A stretch of DNA of 64,000 nucleotides from Methylobacterium sp. GXS13 (GTDB lineage: Bacteria; Pseudomonadota; Alphaproteobacteria; Rhizobiales; Beijerinckiaceae): contig NZ_LKKO01000058.1 of NCBI RefSeq assembly GCF_001455965.1, positions 162,213-226,212 on the forward strand. The letters are read 5' to 3'. The position numbers and the translations under genes are program-made. The notes below the pieces were generated by a model that did not search any database, had not been told where the DNA came from, and saw only the letters and a list, made by a program, of their open reading frames with translations. This document shows positions 53,104-61,657 of this stretch, one piece after another. The first letter of the stretch is position 1; each line of letters starts with the position of its first letter.

Positions 53104-53340
53104 TCACTCGACCGCTTCCGCGGCGAGCGACAGGCGCGCGCGGAACACCACCTTGCCGACCGCGTCGCGCACGCTGGCGACATAATCCTGGCGCTCGACG
53201 TCGGGCAGCATGTCGCGGGCGATCGCCGACATGATCCGGGTCACCTTGGCGCGAGCGGCGGGCAGATCCGGCAGGTCGAAGCCGACCTCGTCGCGGACCG
53301 GCTGGGAGCCGTCATGGAGGTCGATGAAGAAGCGAGGCAT
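53104..53340 (-). CDS. DUF6894 family small protein
   Basis: A 78-residue protein beginning MPRFFIDLHDGSQPVRDEVG, the pattern of the DUF6894 family abundant in Methylobacterium and Rhizobiales. It is predicted to form a small beta-alpha fold. Function unknown. Upstream (53341-53444) is AT-rich with the inverted repeat AGTTAT-CT-ATAACT at 53421-53434. Confidence 0.85.
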   Translation of the reverse strand: MPRFFIDLHDGSQPVRDEVGFDLPDLPAARAKVTRIMSAIARDMLPDVERQDYVASVRDAVGKVVFRARLSLAAEAVE

Positions 53341-53420
53341 CGGCGCGCAGCGTCTCGAGGGAAATAATTCCATAACATGAGTGCGCAATTATAGTTAATG
53401 ATGCGTTAATCGCCTCGAAT

Positions 53421-53434
53421 AGTTATCTATAACT
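53421..53434. promoter_or_regulatory. AT-rich inverted repeat, possible operator
   Basis: AGTTAT and ATAACT separated by CT, in an unusually AT-rich gap between the Rieske gene's 3' end and the DUF6894 gene. It could be an operator or part of the DUF6894 promoter. Confidence 0.3.
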
Positions 53435-53444
53435 TTCCTACAAA

Positions 53445-54566
53445 TCAGGAGCGCCAGCGCAGCTCGCGCTGTTCCAGCGGGTTCACGAACGCACGACCCG
53501 CCCGGGCCGATTCCAGGGCCTCGCGCTTGAGGCGGAAATACCATTGCGAGGGCAGGTCGCCCTGGCCGAACAGCACCATGGTCGGCTTGCGGTCCAGGCC
53601 GTCCTGGGCGTGCTGGAGCACCTGCTGGTCCTGGGTCAGGAACTGCCGCATCAGCGGCCGGGCGACGGGCTTGAGCAGATTCAGCGCCGGCATGCTCCAG
53701 TAGAGGGCGTTGGTGAGCAGCGTGCGGTCCGGCGTGAGCGGCGTCGCGAAGGTGTAATTGGCCACGCGCTTCTCGCCGGCGCGGATGCGCTCCAGGCGGA
53801 CGCCGGGGAGCCGGAATTCGATCTCGACCTCCGGCACGCCGCCGAGCAGGCGGTAGACCGGTGAGCTGGTCGTGGTGGCGTGGCTGGTCATGACGAAGCC
53901 GTGCGGCACCGGCTGAAACGTCTTCACCTTTTCGCGCAGCTGCTTCGACGGGCGGAACCACCAGCTGTCATGCACGAAGGCGACGTGCCCGGGATCGACC
54001 AGGCTCAAGGTGGTGAGGTCGTAGGAGGCCTCGACCACCAGTTCGACGACCAGAGACCCGGCCGGCTCGAAATCCAGTTCCGGCACCGCCGGCACCGCGC
54101 CGGAGGCGGGGCCGAGATGCGGGTTCACCCACAGGAACCCGGCGCTCTCGCAGACCGGGAAGCGCTGAACTTGGATGCGTGAGAAATCGGCGGCATCATG
54201 CTCGGAGAGCGTCGGCACATCGCGGCAGCGCCCATCCGTGCCGAAGCGCCAGCCGTGGAACGGGCACATCAGCGTGTCGCCGTCGAAGCGGCCCTTCGAC
54301 AGGGCCATGCCGCGATGCGGGCAGCGGTCGCGCAGGGCAAAGGGGATTCCGTCCGGCGCGCGGCCCAGGACGATCTGCTCGCCGTTCAGCTCCACGGCGC
54401 GAAGCCCGGTGCGACCGAGGCTGCGGGACTGGCCGACGCAGTACCACGCATTGCCGAGCGGCTGGCGCATGGCCTCGGGATCGAGGGCGGCGTCTTCAGC
54501 GGGACGCGGCAGGGACGTGACGGGAGCGGTCAAGGGGTTTCGGGCTGGCCTCGGAGCGCCGGTCAT
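53445..54566 (-). CDS. Rieske non-haem iron oxygenase
   Basis: A 373-residue aromatic-ring-hydroxylating or demethylase-type oxygenase. The Rieske [2Fe-2S] ligands are CPHRG and CPFHGW, 16-17 residues apart (about 85-110). The mononuclear iron region is in DPGHVAFVHDSWW (about 190-200), and a C-terminal helix-grip fold follows. It resembles vanillate-demethylase/PaO-type single-component oxygenases. The partner reductase is not adjacent. The start at 54566 was chosen; an upstream ATG at 54647 adds unlikely residues. Confidence 0.9.
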   Translation of the reverse strand: MTGAPRPARNPLTAPVTSLPRPAEDAALDPEAMRQPLGNAWYCVGQSRSLGRTGLRAVELNGEQIVLGRAPDGIPFALRDRCPHRGMALSKGRFDGDTLMCPFHGWRFGTDGRCRDVPTLSEHDAADFSRIQVQRFPVCESAGFLWVNPHLGPASGAVPAVPELDFEPAGSLVVELVVEASYDLTTLSLVDPGHVAFVHDSWWFRPSKQLREKVKTFQPVPHGFVMTSHATTTSSPVYRLLGGVPEVEIEFRLPGVRLERIRAGEKRVANYTFATPLTPDRTLLTNALYWSMPALNLLKPVARPLMRQFLTQDQQVLQHAQDGLDRKPTMVLFGQGDLPSQWYFRLKREALESARAGRAFVNPLEQRELRWRS

Positions 54567-54690
54567 ACGCCCGACAGCCGGGGCGGGGAAGCACGGGTGC
54601 GGGCGCCGGCACGGGGAGGACAAACGGGCGCAGCCGCGGGGCTTCACAAGCGGCGGTGAGCCACCTACCTTGGCATCACCCGCAACGAAC

Positions 54691-54703
54691 GAAAGGAGGT
54701 GAT
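54691..54703 (+). promoter_or_regulatory. Near-perfect extended Shine-Dalgarno
   Basis: The run GAAAGGAGGTGATC is complementary to essentially the entire 3' tail of 16S rRNA, far beyond a normal ribosome site. It is 4 bases from a GTG codon opening a 23-codon frame. Confidence 0.75.
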
Positions 54704-54706
54704 CCA

Positions 54707-54778
54707 GTGTCTCATTGTCATCAGCCGTCAGTCTCGGCTTACCGGACCTGGACCGTCGCCTCCGGCGCGTCGTTCTAA
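54707..54778 (+). CDS. 23-residue small ORF with perfect Shine-Dalgarno
   Basis: GTG-started frame reading MSHCHQPSVSAYRTWTVASG plus ASF. It is preceded by an extended, essentially perfect anti-16S Shine-Dalgarno and followed about 60 bases later by a strong intrinsic terminator, so the unit looks like a stand-alone transcript of about 180 nt. It contains HCH and a Trp. It could be a small protein, a leader peptide without a downstream gene, or a ribosome-binding decoy. It lies in the 319-base gap between the Rieske and coiled-coil genes (both minus strand). Confidence 0.6.
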   Translation: MSHCHQPSVSAYRTWTVASGASF

Positions 54779-54834
54779 GACGCGTCTGAGCCCCGATTTA
54801 GGGACAGTTCCGCCGGACATGTCGGTTCGGCAAT

Positions 54835-54870
54835 GCGAAGGGCCATCCTCACGGGTGGCCCTTCGGCTTT
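54835..54870 (+). terminator. Terminator of small ORF unit
   Basis: Stem CGAAGGGCCA/TGGCCCTTCG with a GC-rich loop followed by GCTTTT on the plus strand. It can also act on the minus strand, where an A-rich start is less ideal. Confidence 0.75.
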
Positions 54871-54885
54871 TAAGAGCTTGAATGT

Positions 54886-55527
54886 TCAGCGCTTCGGAGC
54901 CTGGAACAGCGGCTGGGCCAGGGCCTCGGTCCGCGCCCGCCACAGGTCGCGCTCCTCGCGCAGGGCATCGCGCTCCGCCGCGATCGCGTGCCGTTCGACC
55001 CGCAGCGCGTCGCGCTCGGCAACGGCCCGGTCGCGCTCGATGCGCATGTGCTCGCGCTCCTGGCGGAACCGCTCGCGCTCGCTGCGGAACTCCTCGCGCT
55101 CGGCGCGGACATCCTCCTGCTCGGCGCGCAGATCCTCGATCGAGCCGATCTCCTCGCGGATATGCTCGCGCAGCGTCCGAATCTCCTCGGCCAGGATCGC
55201 CTGCAGCTCGTCCTGACGCTCGGCCTCCAGCCGTAGCTTGGCCTTGAGCATCAGGTTCTCGGCCATCAACTCGGACACGTCCGCGTCCTCGGCGGCCGAC
55301 AGCGGCCCTTCGGGCTGCGCCACGAGCCGGGGCGACCACGCCGTCTCGGCACCGCGCGGCGCCTTGGTCTCCGCCTTGGTTTCCTGCAGAGCCTCTTCCG
55401 GCCGATCGTGGCCGCGCAGCTCGGCCGGGCTGTGGGTCTTCATCGTCGCGAGCCAATCCCGCAGGGGACCGGGGGCAATGCGGCTGCCGGTCTCGTGCGG
55501 CGGTAAAGTGCGGGCGGGTTCCGACAT
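54886..55527 (-). CDS. Coiled-coil protein of unknown function
   Basis: 213 residues: a disordered N-terminal half (about 1-85), then a continuous charged coiled coil (about 86-205). The coil has repeats of Glu-Arg such as EEFRSERERFRQEREHMRIE, and the protein ends in the short tail LFQAPKR. No enzyme motif. It could be a scaffolding or polar protein. Monocistronic. Confidence 0.75.
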   Translation of the reverse strand: MSEPARTLPPHETGSRIAPGPLRDWLATMKTHSPAELRGHDRPEEALQETKAETKAPRGAETAWSPRLVAQPEGPLSAAEDADVSELMAENLMLKAKLRLEAERQDELQAILAEEIRTLREHIREEIGSIEDLRAEQEDVRAEREEFRSERERFRQEREHMRIERDRAVAERDALRVERHAIAAERDALREERDLWRARTEALAQPLFQAPKR

Positions 55528-55642
55528 CGGCGGTCGTCCTGAACGGGTGCTGTCCGATCAGAGTCCCAACATGCTTAACGATCCGTAAAAGTTAATGGAC
55601 GGGTTCAACCCTGAGGTGGTTTGCAGCCGAGGACACCGAAAA

Positions 55643-55671
55643 TTGACTTTTGCGGCCGCGGCCGCTAACCC
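55643..55671 (+). promoter_or_regulatory. Possible sigma-70-type promoter before YHS-ffh genes
   Basis: TTGACT (55643-55648), 17 bases that are almost all GC, then TAACCC (55666-55671). Good -35, poor -10. The rest of the 295-base gap (55528-55822) shows no gene. Confidence 0.3.
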
Positions 55672-55822
55672 CCGCGCTTCCGATCCGTAGTTGATCGCCA
55701 CGACACGAAGCCGACCGGCCCCTGAGGCCGGAGGTCAACGCCCGACAGCGCGTCCGCGCCCTCGGGCGCGATCTGTGTTGGGCCGATCCGCCGCGCCGGA
55801 ATCCGCCGGTCGAGGCCTTCGC

Positions 55823-56050
55823 ATGCCCCAAGTCGCCGTGACCCAAGCCGCATTGAACATTGCGGACGCGATCAACGAGACCTGCCCCTGGTCGGGCAAG
55901 CCGATTTCGGCCGACTCGCTGACGCTCTATAACGGCGCCGTCGTCGGCTTCTGCGATCCGGACTGCCGGGACAAATTCGCGAGCGCCGTGCGCAGCTTCG
56001 AGGCCGCCCTCCAGGCGCGCCGCGTCGAGCGCGCCGGCCTCGAACAGTAA
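55823..56050 (+). CDS. Small YHS-like metal-binding protein
   Basis: A 75-residue protein with CPWSGKPI and FCDPDCRDKF, the two half-sites of a YHS/TRASH-like treble-clef metal site (one Cys in the first half, two in the second). It may bind iron or copper. It sits 18 bases before ffh and probably shares its promoter, which is unexpected but fits a small housekeeping operon. Confidence 0.75.
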   Translation: MPQVAVTQAALNIADAINETCPWSGKPISADSLTLYNGAVVGFCDPDCRDKFASAVRSFEAALQARRVERAGLEQ

Positions 56051-56068
56051 GCGCGGGTCCGAAAAACC

Positions 56069-57652
56069 ATGTTCGAAGGCCTGTCCGATCGCCTCTCCGG
56101 AATCCTCTCGGGGCTCACCCGCCGGGGTGCCCTGACGGAAGCCGACGTCACTGCAGCGATGCGCGAGGTCCGCCGCGCCCTGCTGGAAGCCGACGTGGCC
56201 CTGGAGGTTGTGCGCGGCTTCACCGACCGGGTGAAGGAGAAGGCGGTCGGCGCCGTCGTGCTCAAGTCGGTCACCCCCGGTCAGATGGTCGTCAAGATCG
56301 TCAACGACGAGCTGGTGGCGATGCTCGGCACCGATGCCGAGGTGATCGATCTCAACGCCCCCGCCCCGGTGCCGATCCTGATGGTCGGCCTTCAAGGCTC
56401 GGGCAAAACCACCACCACCGCCAAGATCGCCCGGCGTCTGTCCGAGCGCGAGAAGCGGAAGGTGCTGCTCGCCTCGCTCGATACCCGGCGCCCGGCCGCC
56501 ATGGAGCAGCTCGCGGTGCTGGCCAAGCAGGTCGGCGTCGAGAGCCTGCCGATCGTGGCCGGCCAGTCGGCGGTGCAGATCGCCAAGCGCGCCATGGAGG
56601 CGGCCCGGCTGGGCGGCTTCGACGTGGTGATGCTCGACACCGCCGGCCGTACCACGGTCGACGAGGCCCTGATGGTCGAGGCGGCCGAAGTGAAGGCCGC
56701 GACCCGGCCCCACGAGGTGCTGCTGGTCGCCGACGCGCTCACCGGCCAGGACGCGGTCAACACCGCCCGTGCCTTCGACGAACGTCTCGGCGTCTCCGGC
56801 ATCGTGCTCACCCGCATGGACGGTGATTCCCGAGGCGGCGCGGCGCTCTCGATGCGCGCCGTCACCGGCAAGCCGATCAAGCTCGTCGGCACCGGCGAGA
56901 AGGTCGATGCCCTTGAGGAGTTCCACCCGGCCCGCGTCGCCAACCGCATCCTCGGCATGGGCGACATCGTCTCCCTGGTCGAGAAGGCCGCCGAGACCAT
57001 CGACCACGAGCAGGCGCTCCGCACCGCGGAGAAGATGCGCAAGGGCAAGTTCGACCTGGAGGATCTCTCCATGCAGCTCGCCCAGATGGAGAAGATGGGC
57101 GGCATCGGCGGCCTGATGGGCATGCTGCCCGGCATGGGCGCGATGAAGAAGCAGGTCGAGGGCGCCAACCTCGACGAGAAGATGTTCAAGCGCCAGCGGG
57201 CGATCATCTCGTCGATGACCCCGCACGAGCGCAAGAACCCCGATCTGCTGAAGAACTCCCGCAAGAAGCGCATCGCGGCGGGCTCTGGCGTCGATGTCTC
57301 GGAGATCAACAAGCTCCTGAAGATGCACCGGACCATGGCCGACATGATGAAGGCGATGGGCTCGGGCAAGCGTGGGATCGGGCAGGCGCTCGGCTCGATG
57401 TTCGGGCTCGGCGGCGGCGGCATGGGTGGTGGAATGGGCGGCGGAATGCCCGGCCTGCCCCCCGGCATGCCCGAGCCGACGCCCGAGCAGATCGCGCAGA
57501 TCGAGAAGCAGTTCGGCGGCAAGCTGCCGCCGATGCCGCCGGGCCTGGGCGGAGGCGGTTTGGGCGGGATGCCGAAGATGCCAGGGCTTCCCGGCCTCGG
57601 CGGCGCGAAGCTGCCCGGCCTCGGTGGTTTCATGCCGGGGAAGAAGAAATGA
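56069..57652 (+). CDS. ffh: Signal recognition particle protein Ffh
   Basis: A 527-residue SRP54 GTPase: N domain (1-90), G domain with GLQGSGKTTT, DTAGR, TRMDGDSRGG and GTGEK, and a methionine-rich M domain (about 300-440) with the signal-sequence groove and SRP RNA-binding region SGVDVSEIN. It delivers nascent membrane proteins to FtsY. The C-terminal 100 residues are a Gly/Pro/Met-rich tail longer than in E. coli. Overlaps the next gene by ATGA. Confidence 0.98.
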   Translation: MFEGLSDRLSGILSGLTRRGALTEADVTAAMREVRRALLEADVALEVVRGFTDRVKEKAVGAVVLKSVTPGQMVVKIVNDELVAMLGTDAEVIDLNAPAPVPILMVGLQGSGKTTTTAKIARRLSEREKRKVLLASLDTRRPAAMEQLAVLAKQVGVESLPIVAGQSAVQIAKRAMEAARLGGFDVVMLDTAGRTTVDEALMVEAAEVKAATRPHEVLLVADALTGQDAVNTARAFDERLGVSGIVLTRMDGDSRGGAALSMRAVTGKPIKLVGTGEKVDALEEFHPARVANRILGMGDIVSLVEKAAETIDHEQALRTAEKMRKGKFDLEDLSMQLAQMEKMGGIGGLMGMLPGMGAMKKQVEGANLDEKMFKRQRAIISSMTPHERKNPDLLKNSRKKRIAAGSGVDVSEINKLLKMHRTMADMMKAMGSGKRGIGQALGSMFGLGGGGMGGGMGGGMPGLPPGMPEPTPEQIAQIEKQFGGKLPPMPPGLGGGGLGGMPKMPGLPGLGGAKLPGLGGFMPGKKK

Positions 57653-57984
57653 GCGTCCTCGCCGCCCAAGCGGTCGATCCCGAGCTCGCGCGCCTGCGCG
57701 ACAGCATCGACAATTTCGATGCGGCGCTGATCCATCTGCTCGCCGAGCGCTTCCGCTGCACGCAGCGGGTCGGCGAGCTCAAGGCCCGAAAGGGGATCCC
57801 CCCTTCCGATCCGGACCGGGAGGCGCGTCAGGTCGCCCGGCTCCGCACGCTCGCGGTCGACGCCAAGCTCGACCCCGATTTCGCCGAGAAGTTCCTGGCC
57901 TTCGTGGTCAAGGAAGTCATCCGGCACCACCAGACGATCGCGGCCAACCATGCGCCGCCGGTCGAAGAACAGAGAAAGTCGTAA
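57649..57984 (+). CDS. Chorismate mutase (AroQ type)
   Basis: A 111-residue all-helical AroQ-class chorismate mutase: LRDSIDNFDAALIHLLAERF, the catalytic RVGELKARKG, then a C-terminal helix FLAFVVKEVIRHHQTI. It converts chorismate to prephenate for Phe and Tyr synthesis. Its placement between ffh and rpsP, coupled to ffh by an ATGA overlap, is shared by other Rhizobiales to my knowledge. Confidence 0.92.
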   Translation: MSVLAAQAVDPELARLRDSIDNFDAALIHLLAERFRCTQRVGELKARKGIPPSDPDREARQVARLRTLAVDAKLDPDFAEKFLAFVVKEVIRHHQTIAANHAPPVEEQRKS

Positions 57985-57988
57985 AACA

Positions 57989-58351
57989 ATGGCCCTGAAG
58001 ATCCGTCTCACCCGTGGCGGCGCCAAGAAGCGCCCGTACTACCGCATCGTCGTCGCCGAGGCCCGCGCGCCCCGCGACGGCCGCTTCATCGATAAGGTCG
58101 GCGCTTACGACCCGATGAAGCCCAAGGACGATCCGGCCCGGATCCAGCTCGATGCCGAGAAGATCCAGGGCTGGCTCGCGAAGGGCGCGCAGCCGACCGA
58201 CCGGGTCCTGCGCTTCCTCGACCAGGCCGGCCTGGCCAAGCGCCCGACCCGCAACAACCCGCAGAAGGCCGAGCCCGGCGAGAAGGCCAAGGAGCGCGCG
58301 ACCAAGCGCGCCGAGAAGGCCGCGGCGCCCGCCGAGGACGCCGCCGCGTAA
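57989..58351 (+). CDS. rpsP: Ribosomal protein S16
   Basis: A 120-residue bS16, starting MALKIRLTRGGAKKRPYYRI and ending in the Lys/Ala/Glu-rich tail usual in alphaproteobacteria. It is a 30S assembly protein. The start lies 4 bases after the chorismate mutase stop; a 39-base upstream frame extension is rejected. Confidence 0.98.
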   Translation: MALKIRLTRGGAKKRPYYRIVVAEARAPRDGRFIDKVGAYDPMKPKDDPARIQLDAEKIQGWLAKGAQPTDRVLRFLDQAGLAKRPTRNNPQKAEPGEKAKERATKRAEKAAAPAEDAAA

Positions 58352-58363
58352 GGCGGCCTGGCC

Positions 58364-59059
58364 ATGGCGCGCCGCCCCGCAGGTTCATTCTCCCGCGACG
58401 GCGGTCGCCGTGGCCGCGTCGGCACGGCGATCGGTGCCATCGCGCCCGAGGCCGCGACCTCGCCCAAGGCACCGGCCCCGAAGCCGGCAGTGCCGCCCGT
58501 GCCGCCCGACGCGAATCTCGTCCTCCTGGGCGAGTTCGGGCGCGCGCACGGGCTCAACGGCGAGATCCGCCTGAAATCCCACACCGGCGATCCGTTGGCG
58601 ATTGCCGGCTACGGGCCGCTCCTGACCTCCGACGGTCGGACGCTGACCCTGTCGGGCGTACGCACCGCCCCCGGTTCCTCCCCCGACATCCTGATCGCCC
58701 GGGTCAAGGATATCGGCAGCCGGAGTGCCGCCGAGACGCTCAATCGCGTCGCCCTGTTCATCCCCCGCGACCGCCTGGCGGAGCCTGAGGATGACGACGA
58801 GGTCTACGCGGCCGACCTGGTCGGTGCCACCGCGATGGACGAGGCTGGAACCGTCGTCGGCACGGTCGTGGCGGTGCCGAATTACGGCGGCGGCGACCTC
58901 CTCGAACTCCGCCCCGCTGCGGGCGGCGCCACGGCGTTGCTGCCGTTCACCAAAGCGTTCGTGCCGGTCCTGGACCTCCCGCAGCGGCGTGTGACCGTGG
59001 TGCTTCCGGAGGATTTCTTCGCGCCGGTGGGCGAGAAGCCTGCCGACGATCCGGGCTGA
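58364..59059 (+). CDS. rimM: 16S rRNA processing protein RimM
   Basis: 231 residues: a Pro/Ala-rich N-terminal extension of about 48 residues, then the RimM N domain (VLLGEFGRAHGLNGEIRLKS) and the PRC-barrel domain (about 140-225). It assists maturation of the 30S head near S19. It follows rpsP by 12 bases. The usual next gene, trmD, is displaced about 2.7 kb downstream. Confidence 0.95.
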   Translation: MARRPAGSFSRDGGRRGRVGTAIGAIAPEAATSPKAPAPKPAVPPVPPDANLVLLGEFGRAHGLNGEIRLKSHTGDPLAIAGYGPLLTSDGRTLTLSGVRTAPGSSPDILIARVKDIGSRSAAETLNRVALFIPRDRLAEPEDDDEVYAADLVGATAMDEAGTVVGTVVAVPNYGGGDLLELRPAAGGATALLPFTKAFVPVLDLPQRRVTVVLPEDFFAPVGEKPADDPG

Positions 59060-59093
59060 AACCCCTATTCCGGAACTGGTGTGCCCGGCCGGC

Positions 59094-60014
59094 TCACGGC
59101 CCATCAATGCCAGGAAGCTCCGTCAGCGCGGCCACCAGGGCATCAACCACCAGGCGAACGCGCCGGATACGGATGCGGCCTGGCACGACCAGGATTGAGA
59201 GCGGAACGGGCTCGGGCACGTAGTCCGGCAGGACGTGGTCGATCGCGCCCGCCGCCAGCAGATCGTCGACGAGCCAGACATGGGCGGTCGCAATTCCGCG
59301 GCCCTGCGCCAGGGTCTCGGCCGCGGCCAAGCCGTGATCGACCAGTAGGCGGCCGCCCACTAGGACCCGGGTTGTCGTGCCGTCCGGCCCGTACAGGCAC
59401 AGCGTGTCGCTGCCGGCGACATTGCTCATGCGGATCGTCGGATGCCGCGACAGGTCGTCCGGTCTCTCGGGCCGGCCGTGATCCGCGAGATAGCGACGCG
59501 ACGCCACCAGGATCCTGCGCGAGCGGCCAACGGCCTTGCGCTGCAGGCTGCTCTCCGGCAGCGGGCCGAGCCGGATCGCCACATCCATCGCCTCACGCAC
59601 GAGATCAATGCGCTCATCGGTCAGGCTGAGATCGACGTTGATTCCGGGATAGCGATCCTGGAACGCGAACAGCGCCCGGCAGACATGGCGAACGCCCAAA
59701 GCCGCCGTGCAGGACACCCGCACCGTGCCGGTCAGGTCGCCCCCCGCGTTCCGGACGCCGTCCGTGGCCTCCTCGACCATCCGCAGGATGGTGCGAGCCT
59801 CAGCGTGAAAGCGCCTTCCCTCGTCCGTCAGGATGATGCGCCGCGTGGTCCGGTTCAACAGCGTCGCGCCGAGCGCGGCTTCGAGCTCGGCCATGTGCCG
59901 GCTGACAGTCGATTGCCCAACGCCTTGCTCGCGCGCCACCGCCGACAGGCTGCCGCGCTCGACCACGCGGACGAAGCTGCGCATCCGCTCCAGCGTAACG
60001 TCCGATCTATCCAT
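59094..60014 (-). CDS. LysR-type transcriptional regulator
   Basis: A 306-residue LysR regulator with an N-terminal winged helix (MRSFVRVVERGSLSAVAREQ, RTTRRIILTDEGR) and a two-lobed effector domain (about 95-300). It most resembles the PecT/DsdC-like group controlling adjacent oxidoreductases. Its start is about 90 bases from the divergent quinone-reductase-like gene, which it probably controls; the intergenic region is the likely operator. Part of the insertion between rimM and trmD. Confidence 0.92.
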   Translation of the reverse strand: MDRSDVTLERMRSFVRVVERGSLSAVAREQGVGQSTVSRHMAELEAALGATLLNRTTRRIILTDEGRRFHAEARTILRMVEEATDGVRNAGGDLTGTVRVSCTAALGVRHVCRALFAFQDRYPGINVDLSLTDERIDLVREAMDVAIRLGPLPESSLQRKAVGRSRRILVASRRYLADHGRPERPDDLSRHPTIRMSNVAGSDTLCLYGPDGTTTRVLVGGRLLVDHGLAAAETLAQGRGIATAHVWLVDDLLAAGAIDHVLPDYVPEPVPLSILVVPGRIRIRRVRLVVDALVAALTELPGIDGP

Positions 60015-60106
60015 TGCGCGGAACGATCCTATCCCGCCGTGCCGTCTACCGGATGGTCGAACGGGCTTCTAGCTTCGCGGCTCCTCTTACCCAGCGAGAC
60101 CGCCTC

Positions 60107-60892
60107 ATGAAGATCCTCGTCGTCTCAGCCCATCCGGATCCCGCATCGCTGACGAACGCGCTGCGCGGCGTGGCGGTAGACCAGTTGGAGGCGGACCGAC
60201 ACGAAGTCCGCGTCACCGACCTCTACGCCGCGGGCTGGAAAAGTGCGGTCGATCGATTCGATTTCCCGAGCCTGCCGGAGGCGGCGCGCCTGCGGGTCCC
60301 GGCCGCGTCCAGCGCGGCGTTCGCCACCGGGACCCTGACAGACGACGTGATCACCGAACAGGCTAAGCTGCTCTGGGCGGATGCCCTGATCCTGGTGTTC
60401 CCACTCTGGTGGTTCTCAATGCCGGCGATCCTGAAAGGATGGGTCGACCGGGTCTACGCCTACGGGTTCGCCTACGGCGTCGGCGAGCATAGCGAGACCC
60501 GCTGGGGCGACCGCTACGGCGAGGGCACACTGGCCGGGAAACGCGCGATGCTGGTCGTGACCGCCGGCGGCTGGGAGAGCCATTACGGCCCCCGGGGGAT
60601 CAACGGGCCGATCGACGATCTCCTGTTCCCGATCCAGCACGGCGTGCTGTTCTACCCAGGCTATGACGTGCTCCCGCCCTTTATCGTCTACCGAGCTGAC
60701 GGACTGAGCGAGCGCGCCTTCGCGGCGACGGCAGAGAGCCTGCGGGCGCGGATGCGCACCCTGTTCAGCACACCCCCCGTCCCTTACCGGCGGCAGAACA
60801 GTGGGGATTACGCAATCCCGTCCATGGAACTGCGGCCCGACCTCACCCCAGATCTGAGCGGCTTCGCGGCCCATCTGGACGGATCGCAGTAG
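60107..60892 (+). CDS. NAD(P)H-quinone oxidoreductase-like flavoprotein (MdaB/NQO1 type)
   Basis: A 261-residue flavodoxin-fold protein. The FMN/FAD phosphate loop is SAHPDPASLTNAL, with the family motifs LVFPLWWFSMPAILKGWVDR and VTAGGWESHYGPRG. It reduces quinones by two electrons and often protects against electrophiles. Divergent from the LysR gene. The ATG at 60107 follows a weak site; longer upstream frames have no support. Confidence 0.9.
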   Translation: MKILVVSAHPDPASLTNALRGVAVDQLEADRHEVRVTDLYAAGWKSAVDRFDFPSLPEAARLRVPAASSAAFATGTLTDDVITEQAKLLWADALILVFPLWWFSMPAILKGWVDRVYAYGFAYGVGEHSETRWGDRYGEGTLAGKRAMLVVTAGGWESHYGPRGINGPIDDLLFPIQHGVLFYPGYDVLPPFIVYRADGLSERAFAATAESLRARMRTLFSTPPVPYRRQNSGDYAIPSMELRPDLTPDLSGFAAHLDGSQ

Positions 60893-60937
60893 GACGCCGG
60901 CTGCGTGCCAGGATCCTGACCGCGCCAGCCGAAGCAG

Positions 60938-61657
60938 TCAGCGCGGCGTCACGGCATCCCGGCACGGGCGGATCGTCTCCGGGCGCGGCCGGTCCTCCGG
61001 CGCAGGCGCGACGAACACCGCTAGGTAGGCCCCTCCGCTCAGGAGGTGGAACCCGGTCTCCCGGTACCCGGCGGCGGCGAGTTCGCAGCGGAGCAGCGCT
61101 GGCGGGGTGCCGTGCCGCGATGGGATGTCGTCGGCGTCGACGATGCCGATCCGGCCGCCCGGGCGCATTGCCGGGGCGAGGTTGTGCAGCAGGCCGAAGG
61201 GCTGGGCGATCTCGTGGTACATGTGCACGAGGATCGCGGCATCGACCGAGGCCGGGGGCAGGCGCGGATCGTGGGCTTCGCCCCGCACCACCGTGACGTT
61301 GTCGAGCCCCTTCACACGCCGCTCCAGGCTTGCCAGGTAGGCGGGAGTCACGTCCTCGGCCAGGACCTTGCCATCGGGCCCGACCCGAGAACTCAGCCGC
61401 ACCACGTAATAGCCGCTGCCGGCGCCGATATCGGCCACCGTCTCGCCGGGGGCGATACCCATCCCGCGGGCGACCGCATCGAACTCGCCGGCCTTGTCGC
61501 GCTCGGCCTCCGAGGACCATTGCGGCGCCACGATCTCGGCCACGGGCCGGTCGGGCTTTGGGAACGCATTAGCGGGAGCGCCAGGAGGCGACAGAGGCGC
61601 CGCCGCGAGGGCCGGTCCCGCCAGCAGGACGGTTAGGAGAAGCGTGCGCCGGATCAT
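60938..61657 (-). CDS. Exported SAM-methyltransferase-like protein
   Basis: 239 residues: a clear signal peptide (MIRRTLLLTVLLAGPALA, cleaved after AAA), then a class I methyltransferase fold with motif I VADIGAGSGYYVVRL, EDVTPAYL, VHMYHEI and a post-motif glycine-rich region. SAM is not known in the periplasm, so this family of exported proteins may bind another ligand or be a repurposed fold. Convergent with the quinone reductase gene. The TTG at 61666 is in frame but the ATG at 61657 fits the signal. Confidence 0.82.
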   Translation of the reverse strand: MIRRTLLLTVLLAGPALAAAPLSPPGAPANAFPKPDRPVAEIVAPQWSSEAERDKAGEFDAVARGMGIAPGETVADIGAGSGYYVVRLSSRVGPDGKVLAEDVTPAYLASLERRVKGLDNVTVVRGEAHDPRLPPASVDAAILVHMYHEIAQPFGLLHNLAPAMRPGGRIGIVDADDIPSRHGTPPALLRCELAAAGYRETGFHLLSGGAYLAVFVAPAPEDRPRPETIRPCRDAVTPR

